From assembly GCA_964521405.1 (NCBI GenBank), contig CAZFRR010000204.1:9550-73549 (forward strand): a stretch of DNA of 64,000 nt. The letters are read 5' to 3'. The notes under the pieces were generated by a model, which did no database searches, had not been told where the DNA came from, and saw nothing but the letters and a program-made list of their open reading frames with translations. Positions 27,290 to 36,081 of this stretch are shown piece after piece. How positions within the stretch are numbered: position 1 is the stretch's first letter; each line of letters opens with the position of its first letter. The translations under genes and the position numbers were made by a program. The stretch comes from SG8-41 sp964521405. Its GTDB lineage: Bacteria > Pseudomonadota > Gammaproteobacteria > Burkholderiales > SG8-41.

Positions 27290-27852
27290 AGCTTGATTCC
27301 CTGTTTGTTGAGTATCTCCGCAAGGGCGCGGACAGCCCGTGAGCAGTGTGTTTTCACACTTCCCTCCGAGCAGCCCATTGTGATTGCCGCCTCTGCGACG
27401 TCCAGTTCCTCCCAATAACGCAACAGGAAGGCTTCGCGTTGACGTGATGGCAGCTTTTCCAGTGCTTTCTCAATTAAAGCAAGAACTTGCGAGCGTTCTA
27501 ATTGCTCCGCCGGGGACTCCGAGAACTTAGAGTCGTCCGCCACTTCCAAAGTTTCCAGCGGATCGGCATCACTCTCGGAATCGGAGCCGAACAGGCTGGA
27601 TACGGGTATCGTCCACAGCGCGCGCACCTTCTGCCGCCGGTAGAAGTCCCGTATGGTGTTCTGCAGGATGCGTTGAAACAGCAGCGGCAGCTCGGCGGGC
27701 GGGCGGGCGGCATATTTTTCGGTGAGCTTCAGCATGGCATCCTGGACGATATCCAGCGCATGGGGGTCATCCCGCACCGCAAACAGGGCTTGTTTGTAGG
27801 CGCGGCGCTCGACTTCCGCGAAAAAATCCGACAGTTCTTTTTGAGTGGCCAG
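27286..27852 (-). CDS. RNA polymerase ECF-type sigma factor
   Basis: The protein has sigma region 2 (ALDIVQDAMLKLTEKYA) and region 4 (LPSRQREAFLLRYWEELDVAEAAITMGCSEG, cited in parts: RQREAFLLRYW, GCSEGSVKTH). The first usual start codon is a GTG at 27777, but conserved-looking sequence (KELSDFFAEVERRAYKQALF) continues 25 codons upstream in frame. No ATG, GTG or TTG exists before the upstream TAG. A CTG at 27852, preceded by AAGGCGAG, is the best candidate start and gives 188 residues. Confidence 0.85.
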   Translation of the reverse strand: MATQKELSDFFAEVERRAYKQALFAVRDDPHALDIVQDAMLKLTEKYAARPPAELPLLFQRILQNTIRDFYRRQKVRALWTIPVSSLFGSDSESDADPLETLEVADDSKFSESPAEQLERSQVLALIEKALEKLPSRQREAFLLRYWEELDVAEAAITMGCSEGSVKTHCSRAVRALAEILNKQGIKL

Positions 27853-28084
27853 AGGACTCGCCTTGGTTAGAGCTGGCGGCTACGTCAACACCGCCTGCGG
27901 GACGCGCCCCTACGCGCCCATCGCCAGGGTCCGGGGCATCTTAACAAAACGTCGGCGGGCCGCAACCGAGTCGAAACCGGCTCGGGGCTTTATCGCTATC
28001 ATGCTGTTTAAAGAGAGATTTTACTTGACCTGTGGGGCCGCAACCGGTAACTTCGAGAGTTTCCGCATCGGTTGGGCTCAGGCC

Positions 28085-29782
28085 ATGGAATTGACGGGCG
28101 CAGAAATCGTGGTGCGCTGCCTCCAGGAAGAAAAGGTCGAACACGTGTTCGGCTACCCCGGTGGCGCCGTGCTGCATATTTATGACGAGTTGTTCAAGCA
28201 GAACAAGGTCAAGCACATCCTGGTGCGGCACGAGCAGGGGGCGGTGCACGCCGCCGACGGCTACGCGCGCTCCACGGACAAGGTAGGCGTTGCGCTCGTC
28301 ACCTCCGGACCCGGTGTCACCAACGCGGTGACCGGCATTGCCACGGCATACATGGATTCCATACCGCTCGTCGTCATCACCGGGCAGGTGCCTACGCATG
28401 CCATCGGCCTGGATGCTTTCCAGGAGTGCGACACGGTGGGCATCACCCGCCCGTGCGTAAAGCATAACTTCCTGGTGAAGGACGTTAAGGACATCGCGAT
28501 CACGATCAAGAAGGCGTTCTATATCGCCGCCACCGGCCGTCCCGGTCCCGTGGTCGTGGATATCCCCAAGGACGTGACCCAGAACAAGGCCGAATTCCGT
28601 TATCCCGAGACGGCCACCATGCGCTCCTACAACCCGGTCACCAAGGGGCACGGCGGGCAGATCAAGAAGGCGATCCAGACGCTCACGCAGGCGAAGCGCC
28701 CGATGATCTACACCGGCGGCGGTGTCATCCTGGGGGGGGCGGCCGATGAGCTTGCCCTGTTGACGCGGGCTCTGGGCTTTCCCTGCACCAACACCCTGAT
28801 GGGGCTGGGCGGGTATCCCGCGACCGACCGTCAGTTCCTCGGCATGCTCGGCATGCACGGCACCTACGAGGCCAACATGGCGATGCAGCACTGCGACGTG
28901 CTGCTCGCAATCGGCGCCCGCTTCGACGACCGAGTGATCGGCAACCCGGACCATTTCTACAACGCGCAGCGCACCATCATCCACGTCGATATCGACCCCT
29001 CGTCCATTTCCAAGCGCGTGAAGGTGGATATCCCCATCGTCGGCAACGTGCGCGAGGTGCTGCGCGAACTCCTGAAGCAGCTCGAGGCCTCCCGCGAGAA
29101 ACCCGACGCGAAAGCGCTCAAGGCCTGGTGGGCGCAGATCGACGAATGGCGCTCGCGCGATTGCCTCAGGTTCGACCGCACGAGCGCCCTCATCAAGCCG
29201 CAGTACGTGATCGAGAAACTTTACGAAATCACCCGGGGCGATGCGTTCGTCACCTCCGACGTCGGCCAGCACCAGATGTGGGCGGCGCAGTTCTACAAAT
29301 TCGAGAAGCCGCGGCGCTGGATCAATTCGGGCGGGCTCGGCACGATGGGCTTCGGCCTGCCCGCCGCCATGGGCGTGCAGCTCGCGCACCCGAAGGACAC
29401 CGTCGCCTGCGTGACCGGCGAGGCGAGCATCCAGATGTGCATCCAGGAGCTCTCCACCTGCAAGCAGTACCGACTGCCGATCAAGGTGGTGAACCTCAAC
29501 AACAAGTACATGGGCATGGTGCGGCAGTGGCAGGAATTCTTCCACGGCAACCGCTACGCCGAGTCGTACATGGACGCGCTGCCGGACTTCGTGAAGCTGG
29601 CGGAGGCCTACGGTCACGTCGGCATGAAGATCGAGAAGCCCGGCGATGTCGAGGCGGCGCTGAAAGAGGCGTTCAAGCGCAAGGACGACCTGGTGTTTCT
29701 CGACTTCATCACCGACCAGACCGAGAACGTGTTCCCGATGGTGCCGGGCGGCAAAGGCCTCTCGGAGATGATCCTGGTATGA
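28085..29782 (+). CDS. ilvI: Acetolactate synthase large subunit
   Basis: 565 residues from the ATG at 28085 (MELTGAEIVVRCLQEE), the start seen in relatives; the frame is open further upstream. It has the ThDP-enzyme motifs FGYPGGAVLHIYD, the active glutamate in RHEQGAVHAADGYAR, and the GDG-type cofactor region GEASIQMC followed by NNKYMGMV. It makes 2-acetolactate and 2-aceto-2-hydroxybutyrate for valine, leucine and isoleucine. It overlaps ilvH by 4 nt (ATGA). Confidence 0.95.
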   Translation: MELTGAEIVVRCLQEEKVEHVFGYPGGAVLHIYDELFKQNKVKHILVRHEQGAVHAADGYARSTDKVGVALVTSGPGVTNAVTGIATAYMDSIPLVVITGQVPTHAIGLDAFQECDTVGITRPCVKHNFLVKDVKDIAITIKKAFYIAATGRPGPVVVDIPKDVTQNKAEFRYPETATMRSYNPVTKGHGGQIKKAIQTLTQAKRPMIYTGGGVILGGAADELALLTRALGFPCTNTLMGLGGYPATDRQFLGMLGMHGTYEANMAMQHCDVLLAIGARFDDRVIGNPDHFYNAQRTIIHVDIDPSSISKRVKVDIPIVGNVREVLRELLKQLEASREKPDAKALKAWWAQIDEWRSRDCLRFDRTSALIKPQYVIEKLYEITRGDAFVTSDVGQHQMWAAQFYKFEKPRRWINSGGLGTMGFGLPAAMGVQLAHPKDTVACVTGEASIQMCIQELSTCKQYRLPIKVVNLNNKYMGMVRQWQEFFHGNRYAESYMDALPDFVKLAEAYGHVGMKIEKPGDVEAALKEAFKRKDDLVFLDFITDQTENVFPMVPGGKGLSEMILV

Positions 29783-30270
29783 GACATATCATTTCCGTGC
29801 TGCTGGAGAACGAGTCGGGGGCGCTGTCGCGCGTCGCGGGGCTCTTTTCCGCGCGCGGCTACAACATCGAATCGCTCACCGTCGCGCCCACCGAGGACCC
29901 GACGCTCTCGCGCATGACCATCGTCACCGCCGGCTCCGACGCGGTGATCGAGCAGATCACCAAGCAGCTGAACAAGCTGGTGGACGTGGTGAAGCTGGTG
30001 GACCTCTCCGACGGCGACCATATCGAGCGCGAGCTGATGCTGGTCAAGGTGCGCGCGGTGGGCAAGGACCGCGAGGAGATGAAGCGCATGGTGGACATTT
30101 TCCGCGGGCGCATCATCGACGTGACCGACAAGGATTACACCATCGAGTTGACCGGCACCGGCGCCAAGCTCGACGCCTTTCTTAAGGCGATTGAGCGCGG
30201 CGCGATACTCGAGACGGTGCGCACCGGCGCCTCCGGCATCGGCCGCGGCGACCGGGTACTGAGAATCTAG
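29779..30270 (+). CDS. ilvH: Acetolactate synthase small (regulatory) subunit
   Basis: 163 residues with an N-terminal ACT domain (RHIISVLLENESGALSRVAG) and the second small-subunit domain. It binds valine and gives feedback control of IlvI. Translation is coupled to ilvI. The TAG stop abuts the heptamer array before ilvC. Confidence 0.95.
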   Translation: MRHIISVLLENESGALSRVAGLFSARGYNIESLTVAPTEDPTLSRMTIVTAGSDAVIEQITKQLNKLVDVVKLVDLSDGDHIERELMLVKVRAVGKDREEMKRMVDIFRGRIIDVTDKDYTIELTGTGAKLDAFLKAIERGAILETVRTGASGIGRGDRVLRI

Positions 30271-30351
30271 AGAGGAGAGAGAGGAGAGGCGAGAGGAGGG
30301 CGGCCGCCCGGTTTGACGCCTGTCGCCTCTCGTCTATCTTCTCTCGCTTTT
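30271..30351. repeat. Heptamer hairpin array H6
   Basis: Left arm: AGAGGAG, AGAGAGG, AGAGGCG, AGAGGAG (30271-30298). Right arm: CGCCTGT, CGCCTCT, CGTCTAT, CTTCTCT, CGCTTTT (30317-30351). They are complementary. The array lies in the ilvH-ilvC gap of a co-directional group. Confidence 0.85.
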
Positions 30352-30369
30352 GAACCGAAGGAACCTGAA

Positions 30370-31386
30370 ATGAAGATCTATTACGACAAGGACGCTGACC
30401 TCTCGCTCATCAAGAGAAAGCACGTTGCCATCATCGGCTACGGCTCGCAGGGGCACGCGCACGCGAACAACCTGAAGGATTCGGGAGTGAAGGTGACCGT
30501 GGGCCTGCGCAAGGGCGGCGCCTCCTGGACGAAGGCCAAGAATGCCGGGCTCGCCGTGAAGGAAGTGGGCAGCGCGGTGAAGAGCGCGGACATCGTGATG
30601 ATCCTGCTGCCGGACGAGCATCACGCCCAGGTCTACGCCGAGGAAATCCAGCCCAACATCAAGAACGGCGCGACGCTGGCCTTCGCCCATGGCTTCAACA
30701 TCCACTTCAAGCAGATCGAGCCGCGCGCCGACCTGGACGTCATCATGATCGCGCCCAAGGGCCCCGGGCACCTGGTGCGCTCGACCTACACCCAGGGCGG
30801 CGGCGTGCCCTCGTTGATCGCGGTGGCGCAGAATCCGTCCAAGAAGGCCCGCGACATCGCGTTGTCCTACGCGGCCGCGATCGGCGCGGCGCGCGCCGGC
30901 GTGATCGAGACCACTTTCCGGGAAGAATGCGAGACCGACCTGTTCGGCGAGCAGGTGGTGCTGTGCGGCGGGCTCACGGCCCTGATCGAGGCCGGCTACG
31001 ACACGCTGATCGAGGCCGGCTACGCGCCGGAGATGGCGTATTTCGAGTGCCTGCACGAGGTCAAGCTGATCGTCGATCTCATCTACGAAGGCGGCATCGC
31101 CAACATGCGCTACTCGGTTTCCAACACCGCCGAGTACGGCGACTTCACGCGCGGGCCCCGCATCGTCAACGAGCAGACGCGCGCGGAGATGAGAAAAATC
31201 CTGAAGGAGATCCAGACCGGGCAATTCGCCAGGGAATTCATCCTGGAAAACAAGGCGGGCGCCCCCACGTTAAAGGCGATGCGCCGCATCGGCCAGGCGC
31301 ATTCGGTCGAGACCGTCGGCGCGAAACTGCGCGACATGATGCCGTGGATCAAGAAGAACCGGCTGGTGGACCAGTCTAAAAACTAG
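30370..31386 (+). CDS. ilvC: Ketol-acid reductoisomerase (class I)
   Basis: 338 residues, the short class I form. The N-terminal Rossmann domain has GYGSQGHAHANNLKDSG; the metal-binding acidic residues are in the C-terminal knotted domain (ETDLFGEQVVLCGGL, LHEVKLIVDLIYEGG). It catalyses the second step of branched-chain amino acid synthesis with NADPH and magnesium. The stop TAG overlaps the next heptamer array. Confidence 0.96.
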   Translation: MKIYYDKDADLSLIKRKHVAIIGYGSQGHAHANNLKDSGVKVTVGLRKGGASWTKAKNAGLAVKEVGSAVKSADIVMILLPDEHHAQVYAEEIQPNIKNGATLAFAHGFNIHFKQIEPRADLDVIMIAPKGPGHLVRSTYTQGGGVPSLIAVAQNPSKKARDIALSYAAAIGAARAGVIETTFREECETDLFGEQVVLCGGLTALIEAGYDTLIEAGYAPEMAYFECLHEVKLIVDLIYEGGIANMRYSVSNTAEYGDFTRGPRIVNEQTRAEMRKILKEIQTGQFAREFILENKAGAPTLKAMRRIGQAHSVETVGAKLRDMMPWIKKNRLVDQSKN

Positions 31387-31433
31387 TGTTGAGTGTTGAG
31401 TGATGAGTGATGAGTGATGAGTGACGAGTCGAA
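31385..31433. repeat. One-armed heptamer array H7
   Basis: Seven units in exact register: AGTGTTG, AGTGTTG, AGTGATG, AGTGATG, AGTGATG, AGTGACG, AGTCGAA. No complementary arm follows. The array begins inside the ilvC stop region and provides the predicted ATG start of psd at 31417. Confidence 0.8.
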
Positions 31434-32124
31434 AATCCTGGCCAGCGCATCGGGCGCGCCGCGCCTGCCTCCTCACGGCGCGGGCAATTATCCGCACCCG
31501 ATCATCGCGAAGGAAGGCTGGCCGTTCATTGCGGCCGCATTCGCGGTTGCGGGGGCCACGCATTGGCTCGCCGGCGCCGGATGGGCGGCGCTGCCATGGC
31601 TGATCACCGCCTTCATGGTGCAGTTTTTCCGGGACCCGCCGCGCGCGATCCCGCAGGAATTGAAGGCGGTGCTGTCCCCGGCCGACGGCCGCGTCGTCGC
31701 GGTCGAGCGCGCGCGCGACCCCTACCTCGAGCGTGACGCGTTGAAGATGAGCGTGTTCATGAACGTGTTCAACGTCCACTCCAACCGCAGCCCGGTGGAT
31801 GGCGAGATCCGCGACGCCTGGTATCACCGCGGCAGCTTCTTCAATGCCGCCCTCTCCAAGTCCTCGCTCGAGAACGAGCGGGCCGCGCTGTGGATCAGGA
31901 CGCCGGGCGGGGCGGACGTGACCTGCGTGCAGATTGCCGGCCTGGTTGCGCGCCGCATCCTGTGCTACGTGCGGACCGGGCAACGGCTTGCGCGCGGCGA
32001 GCGTTACGGCTTCATCCGCTTCGGCTCGCGCGTGGACCTGTACCTGCCGCCCGAATCGCGACCGGTCGCCTCGATGGGCGACAAGGTTTACGCCACCGAA
32101 ACGATACTCGCCACATTGCCGTAG
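31417..32124 (+). CDS. psd: Phosphatidylserine decarboxylase proenzyme
   Basis: 235 residues, the short Psd form. The self-cleavage site is the FGSRVD motif near the C-terminus (cleavage before Ser gives the pyruvoyl group). Other family marks are LSPADGRVV and NVFNVHSNRSPVDG. It makes phosphatidylethanolamine. The ATG at 31417 lies inside a heptamer array, so the first residues (MSDESK) are repeat-encoded; a GTG 3 nt upstream is also in frame. Confidence 0.92.
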   Translation: MSDESKILASASGAPRLPPHGAGNYPHPIIAKEGWPFIAAAFAVAGATHWLAGAGWAALPWLITAFMVQFFRDPPRAIPQELKAVLSPADGRVVAVERARDPYLERDALKMSVFMNVFNVHSNRSPVDGEIRDAWYHRGSFFNAALSKSSLENERAALWIRTPGGADVTCVQIAGLVARRILCYVRTGQRLARGERYGFIRFGSRVDLYLPPESRPVASMGDKVYATETILATLP

Positions 32125-32130
32125 ATTGCC

Positions 32131-32206
32131 AATGCGTGATTCGTGAATCGCATGATCCCGCCCGCGGTTTTCACAACTCACGATTCATGGCTCACGATTC
32201 ACGGGG
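32131..32206. repeat. Heptamer hairpin array H8
   Basis: Left arm: AATGCGT, GATTCGT, GAATCGC (32131-32151). Right arm: CACAACT, CACGATT, CATGGCT, CACGATT, CACGGGG (32172-32206). The arms are complementary. The run of G at the right end is next to the pssA ribosome binding site. Confidence 0.8.
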
Positions 32207-32215
32207 GGGTTGAGC

Positions 32216-33043
32216 ATGTACGAGCCGCGTGAGCACAAGCTCTTCATCCGGTCGCGTTTTGCCCGGCGCGGGATCTACTGGCTGCCGAATCTCTTCACGA
32301 TTGCCGCGCTGTTCGCGGGTTTCTATGCCATCGTGCAGGCGATGGGCGGGCGTTACGAGCAGGCCGCCATCGCGATCTTCGTGGCGATGGTGCTGGACGG
32401 TCTCGACGGGCGCATCGCCCGCTTGACGCACACGCAAAGCGCCTTCGGCGCGGAACTCGACAGCCTGTCCGACATGGTCTCGTTCGGCGTCGCGCCGGCG
32501 CTGGTGGTGTACGTGTGGGCGCTCAAGGATTTCTCCGGCATGAAAACCGTGGCGCTGCTGGGGCCCTGGCTTTCCACCAAGCTCGGCTGGATCGGCGCCT
32601 TCATCTATTGCGCGTGCGCGGCCCTGCGGCTCGCGCGTTTCAATACCACGCTCGATGTCGCCGACAAGCGTTTCTTCCAGGGACTTCCCAGCCCTGCCGC
32701 GGCGTGCCTTGTCGCGGGGCTGGTGTGGGCGATGAACGAATACCAGATCATGGGGGCGGACGTGAAGTGGCTCGCCTGGGTCCTCACCGTGTTCGCCGGC
32801 CTCACCATGGTGAGCAACTTCAAGTTCTACAGCGGCAAGGACATCAATCTCAGGAAGAGCGTGCCGTTTTCGGTCGTGGTCGGCATCACTTTCGGGCTGG
32901 TGGCGCTGTTCATGCTCTCCGGCACGCTGCCGGAAATGCTGTTTCTCCTGTTCGTGGCTTATGGCGCCTCGGGCTACGTGATCTGGATCTACGAGCTGAT
33001 CAAGGCCAGAGGCCGCGGCCGCACGCCGCCCCCGGCGATCTGA
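32216..33043 (+). CDS. pssA: CDP-diacylglycerol--serine O-phosphatidyltransferase
   Basis: 275 residues from the ATG at 32216. It has the CDP-alcohol phosphatidyltransferase motif DGLDGRIARLT...GAELDSLSD and about six to eight membrane segments. It makes phosphatidylserine, the substrate of the Psd encoded just upstream. The psd-pssA-leuA order after ilvC is common in betaproteobacteria. Confidence 0.92.
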   Translation: MYEPREHKLFIRSRFARRGIYWLPNLFTIAALFAGFYAIVQAMGGRYEQAAIAIFVAMVLDGLDGRIARLTHTQSAFGAELDSLSDMVSFGVAPALVVYVWALKDFSGMKTVALLGPWLSTKLGWIGAFIYCACAALRLARFNTTLDVADKRFFQGLPSPAAACLVAGLVWAMNEYQIMGADVKWLAWVLTVFAGLTMVSNFKFYSGKDINLRKSVPFSVVVGITFGLVALFMLSGTLPEMLFLLFVAYGASGYVIWIYELIKARGRGRTPPPAI

Positions 33044-33058
33044 GGCGCAACTCCCGGC

Positions 33059-33087
33059 TTGCCTCCCTGCGGGAAAAAAGCTATATT
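33059..33087 (+). promoter_or_regulatory. Predicted sigma-70 promoter of the leuA leader
   Basis: TTGCCT (33059-33064) and TATATT (33082-33087) are separated by 17 nt. The expected start of transcription is near 33094, only about 3 nt before the ATG of the leader peptide, so that mRNA would be nearly leaderless. Confidence 0.6.
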
Positions 33088-33096
33088 TTGATCAAC

Positions 33097-33174
33097 ATGC
33101 ATCGCTCGATCCAGGCCAACGCAACTCTCCTTCTCGCCAGCCTTCGGCTGGCCGGCCTGCTGCTGCGCCCGTAG
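33097..33174 (+). CDS. leuL: Leucine leader peptide (leu attenuator)
   Basis: This 25-codon frame before leuA encodes MHRSIQANATLLLASLR and then LAGLLLRP, with eight leucine codons (CTC, CTT, CTC, CTT, CTG, CTG, CTG, CTG). That is the hallmark of a transcription-attenuation peptide that senses charged tRNA-Leu. It contains a 7-bp hairpin (GCCAGCC/GGCTGGC), and CCGCGGC (33226-33232) with GCCGCGG (33280-33286) could form a later stem. No T-run follows the stems, so the mechanism may not be simple termination. Confidence 0.8.
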   Translation: MHRSIQANATLLLASLRLAGLLLRP

Positions 33175-33303
33175 GCGCGCAACCACTTTCCCCACAATCT
33201 GATGTTCTGGCCTGCGCGGTGAGCGCCGCGGCGGGAAACTAATCGAACCCCCGCGTTTGCCGGCCTGTGCCGGGTGGCTGCCGCGGCAACCCTGGAGAAC
33301 TCC

Positions 33304-34845
33304 ATGGCGAAGGAAAAATTGATCATATTTGACACCACCATGCGCGACGGCGAGCAGAGCCCGGGTGCGTCCATGACGAAGGAGGAGAAGATCCGCATTG
33401 CGCGGCAACTCGAACGCATGCGGGTGGACGTGATCGAGGCCGGCTTCCCGGCTTCGAGCGACGGCGACTTCGAGGCGGTGCGCGCGGTTGCTTCCCTCAT
33501 CAAGGAAGCCACCATCTGCGGTCTCGCGCGCGCCAACGAGAAGGACGTGCGCCGTTGCGGCGAGGCGGTCAGGGGCGCGCGCTCCCCGCGCGTTCACACT
33601 TTCATCGCGACCAGCCCCATTCACATGGAGAAGAAGCTGCGCATGGAGCCCTCGCAGGTGATCGAGCAGGCGGTGAGGGCGGTGAAGTGGGCGCGCGAAT
33701 ACACCGACAATATCGAGTTCTCGCCGGAGGACGCGGGCCGCTCGGACTTCGACTTTCTCTGCCGCATCCTCGAGCAGGTGATCAAGGCCGGCGCAACCAC
33801 GATCAACGTGCCGGACACGGTGGGCTACACGCTGCCCGACCATTTCGGCCCGTTGATTCGGAAGCTGCGCGAACGCATCCCCAACTCGGACCAGGTGGTG
33901 TGGTCGGTGCATTGCCACAACGACCTCGGGCTCGCGGTCGCCAACTCGCTCTCCGCCGTGTTGAACGGCGCGCGCCAGGTCGAGTGCACAATCAACGGGC
34001 TCGGCGAGCGCGCCGGCAATGCCTCGCTCGAGGAGATCGTGATGGCGGTGCGCACGCGCCAGGACGTGTTTGCCTGCGACACCGGCATCGATGCCACGCA
34101 GATCGTGCCGGCGTCGAAACTGGTCTCTGGCATCACCGGCTACCCGGTGCAGCCGAACAAGGCGATCGTCGGCGCCAACGCCTTCGCGCATGAGTCCGGC
34201 ATCCACCAGGACGGGGTGTTGAAGCACCGCGAGACCTACGAGATCATGAGCGCCGAGTCCGTCGGCTGGAACGCCAACCGCCTGACGCTCGGCAAGCTCT
34301 CGGGCCGCAACGCGTTCAAGAGCCGGCTGCATGAGATCGGCATCGTGCTCGAGTCCGAGGAGGCGTTGAACGCCGCGTTCAAGCGCTTCAAGGACCTCGC
34401 CGACAAAAAGCGCGAGATCTTCGACGAGGACCTGCAGGCGCTGATCACCGAGGAGAGCCTCGAGCACGTGGAGAACGAGCGCTACCACCTGGTGTCGCTG
34501 ACCGCGCATTCGGAAACCGGCGAGCAGCCCTACGCCAGGCTGGTGGTGTCGGATGCGGGCCGGGAGAAGCCGGCCCAGGCGCAGGGCAGCGGCCCGGTGG
34601 ACGCCTCGTTCAAGGCGATCGAGTCGATCGTGAAAAGCGGGGCAGAACTGCTGCTCTACTCGGTCAACAACATCACCAGCGGCACCGATTCGCAGGGTGA
34701 AGTGACGGTGCGGCTCGCGAAGAGCGGGCGCATCGTCAACGGCCAGGGCGCCGACACCGATATTGTCGTGGCTTCGGCCAAGGCCTACATCAACGCGCTC
34801 AACAAGCTGCACACGAAACTGGAGCGGATCAATCCGCAGTTATAA
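33304..34845 (+). CDS. leuA: 2-isopropylmalate synthase
   Basis: 513 residues from the ATG at 33304, preceded by GGAGAA. The TIM barrel starts IIFDTTMRDGEQSPG, with metal-binding motifs in VHCHNDLGLAVANS; the C-terminal regulatory domain (about 390-513) allows leucine feedback inhibition. It condenses acetyl-CoA and 2-oxoisovalerate as the first step to leucine. Expression probably responds to leucine through the leader peptide at 33097. Confidence 0.96.
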   Translation: MAKEKLIIFDTTMRDGEQSPGASMTKEEKIRIARQLERMRVDVIEAGFPASSDGDFEAVRAVASLIKEATICGLARANEKDVRRCGEAVRGARSPRVHTFIATSPIHMEKKLRMEPSQVIEQAVRAVKWAREYTDNIEFSPEDAGRSDFDFLCRILEQVIKAGATTINVPDTVGYTLPDHFGPLIRKLRERIPNSDQVVWSVHCHNDLGLAVANSLSAVLNGARQVECTINGLGERAGNASLEEIVMAVRTRQDVFACDTGIDATQIVPASKLVSGITGYPVQPNKAIVGANAFAHESGIHQDGVLKHRETYEIMSAESVGWNANRLTLGKLSGRNAFKSRLHEIGIVLESEEALNAAFKRFKDLADKKREIFDEDLQALITEESLEHVENERYHLVSLTAHSETGEQPYARLVVSDAGREKPAQAQGSGPVDASFKAIESIVKSGAELLLYSVNNITSGTDSQGEVTVRLAKSGRIVNGQGADTDIVVASAKAYINALNKLHTKLERINPQL

Positions 34846-34863
34846 CGCGACGGGAGAAGGGGT

Positions 34864-35850
34864 ATGGCAACTACCAAGCTTTGGGCGGCCGCGCTGGCAG
34901 CGAGCGGGATGCTACTCGCTGCGGGCGCGGCGCATTCGCAATATGCGTCGGAACTCGGCAAGCTCGCGCCGGAAGCGTTGAAGGGAATCGAGAAGCCGCG
35001 GCCGGCGCAAGTGAAGCCGATTGCGCCTGATCTGTACTTTTACTGGAACGACGGCTCGTCGAACGCGGTGTTCCTGGTGACCGAGGAAGGCCTGCTGGTG
35101 GTCGATACCCAGGCGCATCCTGCCGACGCGCGCAGGCTGATGGGCGAGATCCGCAAAGTTTCCGACAGGCCGGTCAAGTGGGCCGTGGTGACTCATCCCC
35201 ACGGAGACCACTATCTCGGCAATCCCGTTTACAGGGCGGAGGGCGCTACTCTCATTGCCCAGCGGGATACGCGCGCCATGATGCAAAAGTATTACAAGGA
35301 TGAACTCGCGCGCCGCGTAGCGTACTTGAAGACCCACAAGCTCGATCCAGGCGAGCTGCAGCTGATATTGCCCGAGGTCACCTTCGATTCGCGCTTTACC
35401 CTGTACCTGGGCGGGCGCACGGTCGAGCTGATCCACCTCGGCCCCGGGCAGAACCCGGGCGACACGCTGGTGCATTTTCCGCACGCCAGGACGCTCTACC
35501 TGGGCGGGCCATTCGCGCGCCAGAACTGGTCGAACTATTCGTTCACGCCGTCAGTGGAGAACTGGATCGCGCTGCTGCGGAAGGCCGCTGCGATGGACGT
35601 GGATATCTTCATCGGCGGGCACGGGGACCTCGCCACGCGCGAGGACGTGCTCGAGTACGCACAGATGAACGAGGATTTCCTGAAAGCGGTCAGGGCCGGC
35701 ATCGCGGAAGGCAAAAACCGCGACGAGCTTGCCGACACGATCAAGATGCAGCAGTACAGCCATTACCGGAATTTTCACCGCATGCGCGGCTGGGTCTACG
35801 CGCTGCACCACCTGCTCACCACCGGCAAGCCGATGGCGCCCTATCCGTGA
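34864..35850 (+). CDS. Exported MBL-fold protein with altered metal ligands (SoxH-like)
   Basis: 328 residues with a signal peptide (LAASGMLLAAGAAHSQ). The metallo-beta-lactamase HxHxDH motif is intact (HPHGDHYLGN) and so is a late GGHGD. However the next histidine motif reads GQNPGD instead of GHTxGD and the bridging aspartate position reads LGGPF instead of GD. Two ligands therefore differ, and the metal content or activity may be unusual. The layout resembles periplasmic SoxH and quinoprotein-relay MBL proteins; the substrate is unknown. Confidence 0.75.
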   Translation: MATTKLWAAALAASGMLLAAGAAHSQYASELGKLAPEALKGIEKPRPAQVKPIAPDLYFYWNDGSSNAVFLVTEEGLLVVDTQAHPADARRLMGEIRKVSDRPVKWAVVTHPHGDHYLGNPVYRAEGATLIAQRDTRAMMQKYYKDELARRVAYLKTHKLDPGELQLILPEVTFDSRFTLYLGGRTVELIHLGPGQNPGDTLVHFPHARTLYLGGPFARQNWSNYSFTPSVENWIALLRKAAAMDVDIFIGGHGDLATREDVLEYAQMNEDFLKAVRAGIAEGKNRDELADTIKMQQYSHYRNFHRMRGWVYALHHLLTTGKPMAPYP

Positions 35851-35907
35851 CGGGTGAATGACGGCGGGCAAGGGGCCGCGGCTGGCGCGGACCTTTCTTT
35901 TTGCCTG

Positions 35908-36078
35908 CTAGCGATCGACGTGGTGGCGCGCGCCGGACGCAACCGTGCGCAACTGGCTCTTCACTTCCTTGACGCCGGGAACCAGGGAGGCCACCTCGAG
36001 CGCAGGCGTCGCATCCTGGCCGGGGTCCAGCAGCCCGGTGAGGGTGGCGACGCCCTCATTGACGAAGAATACGGCCGG
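35908..36078 (-). pseudogene. BON-domain remnant
   Basis: In the frame of wrbA, directly after its TGA and a second TGA, 56 codons encode FFVNEGVATLTGLLD and then EVASLVPGVKEVKSQLRT before a TAG. This is the second half of a BON domain. There is no start codon, so it is probably the remaining 3' end of a lost periplasmic BON gene. Confidence 0.6.
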
Positions 36079-36081
36079 TCA

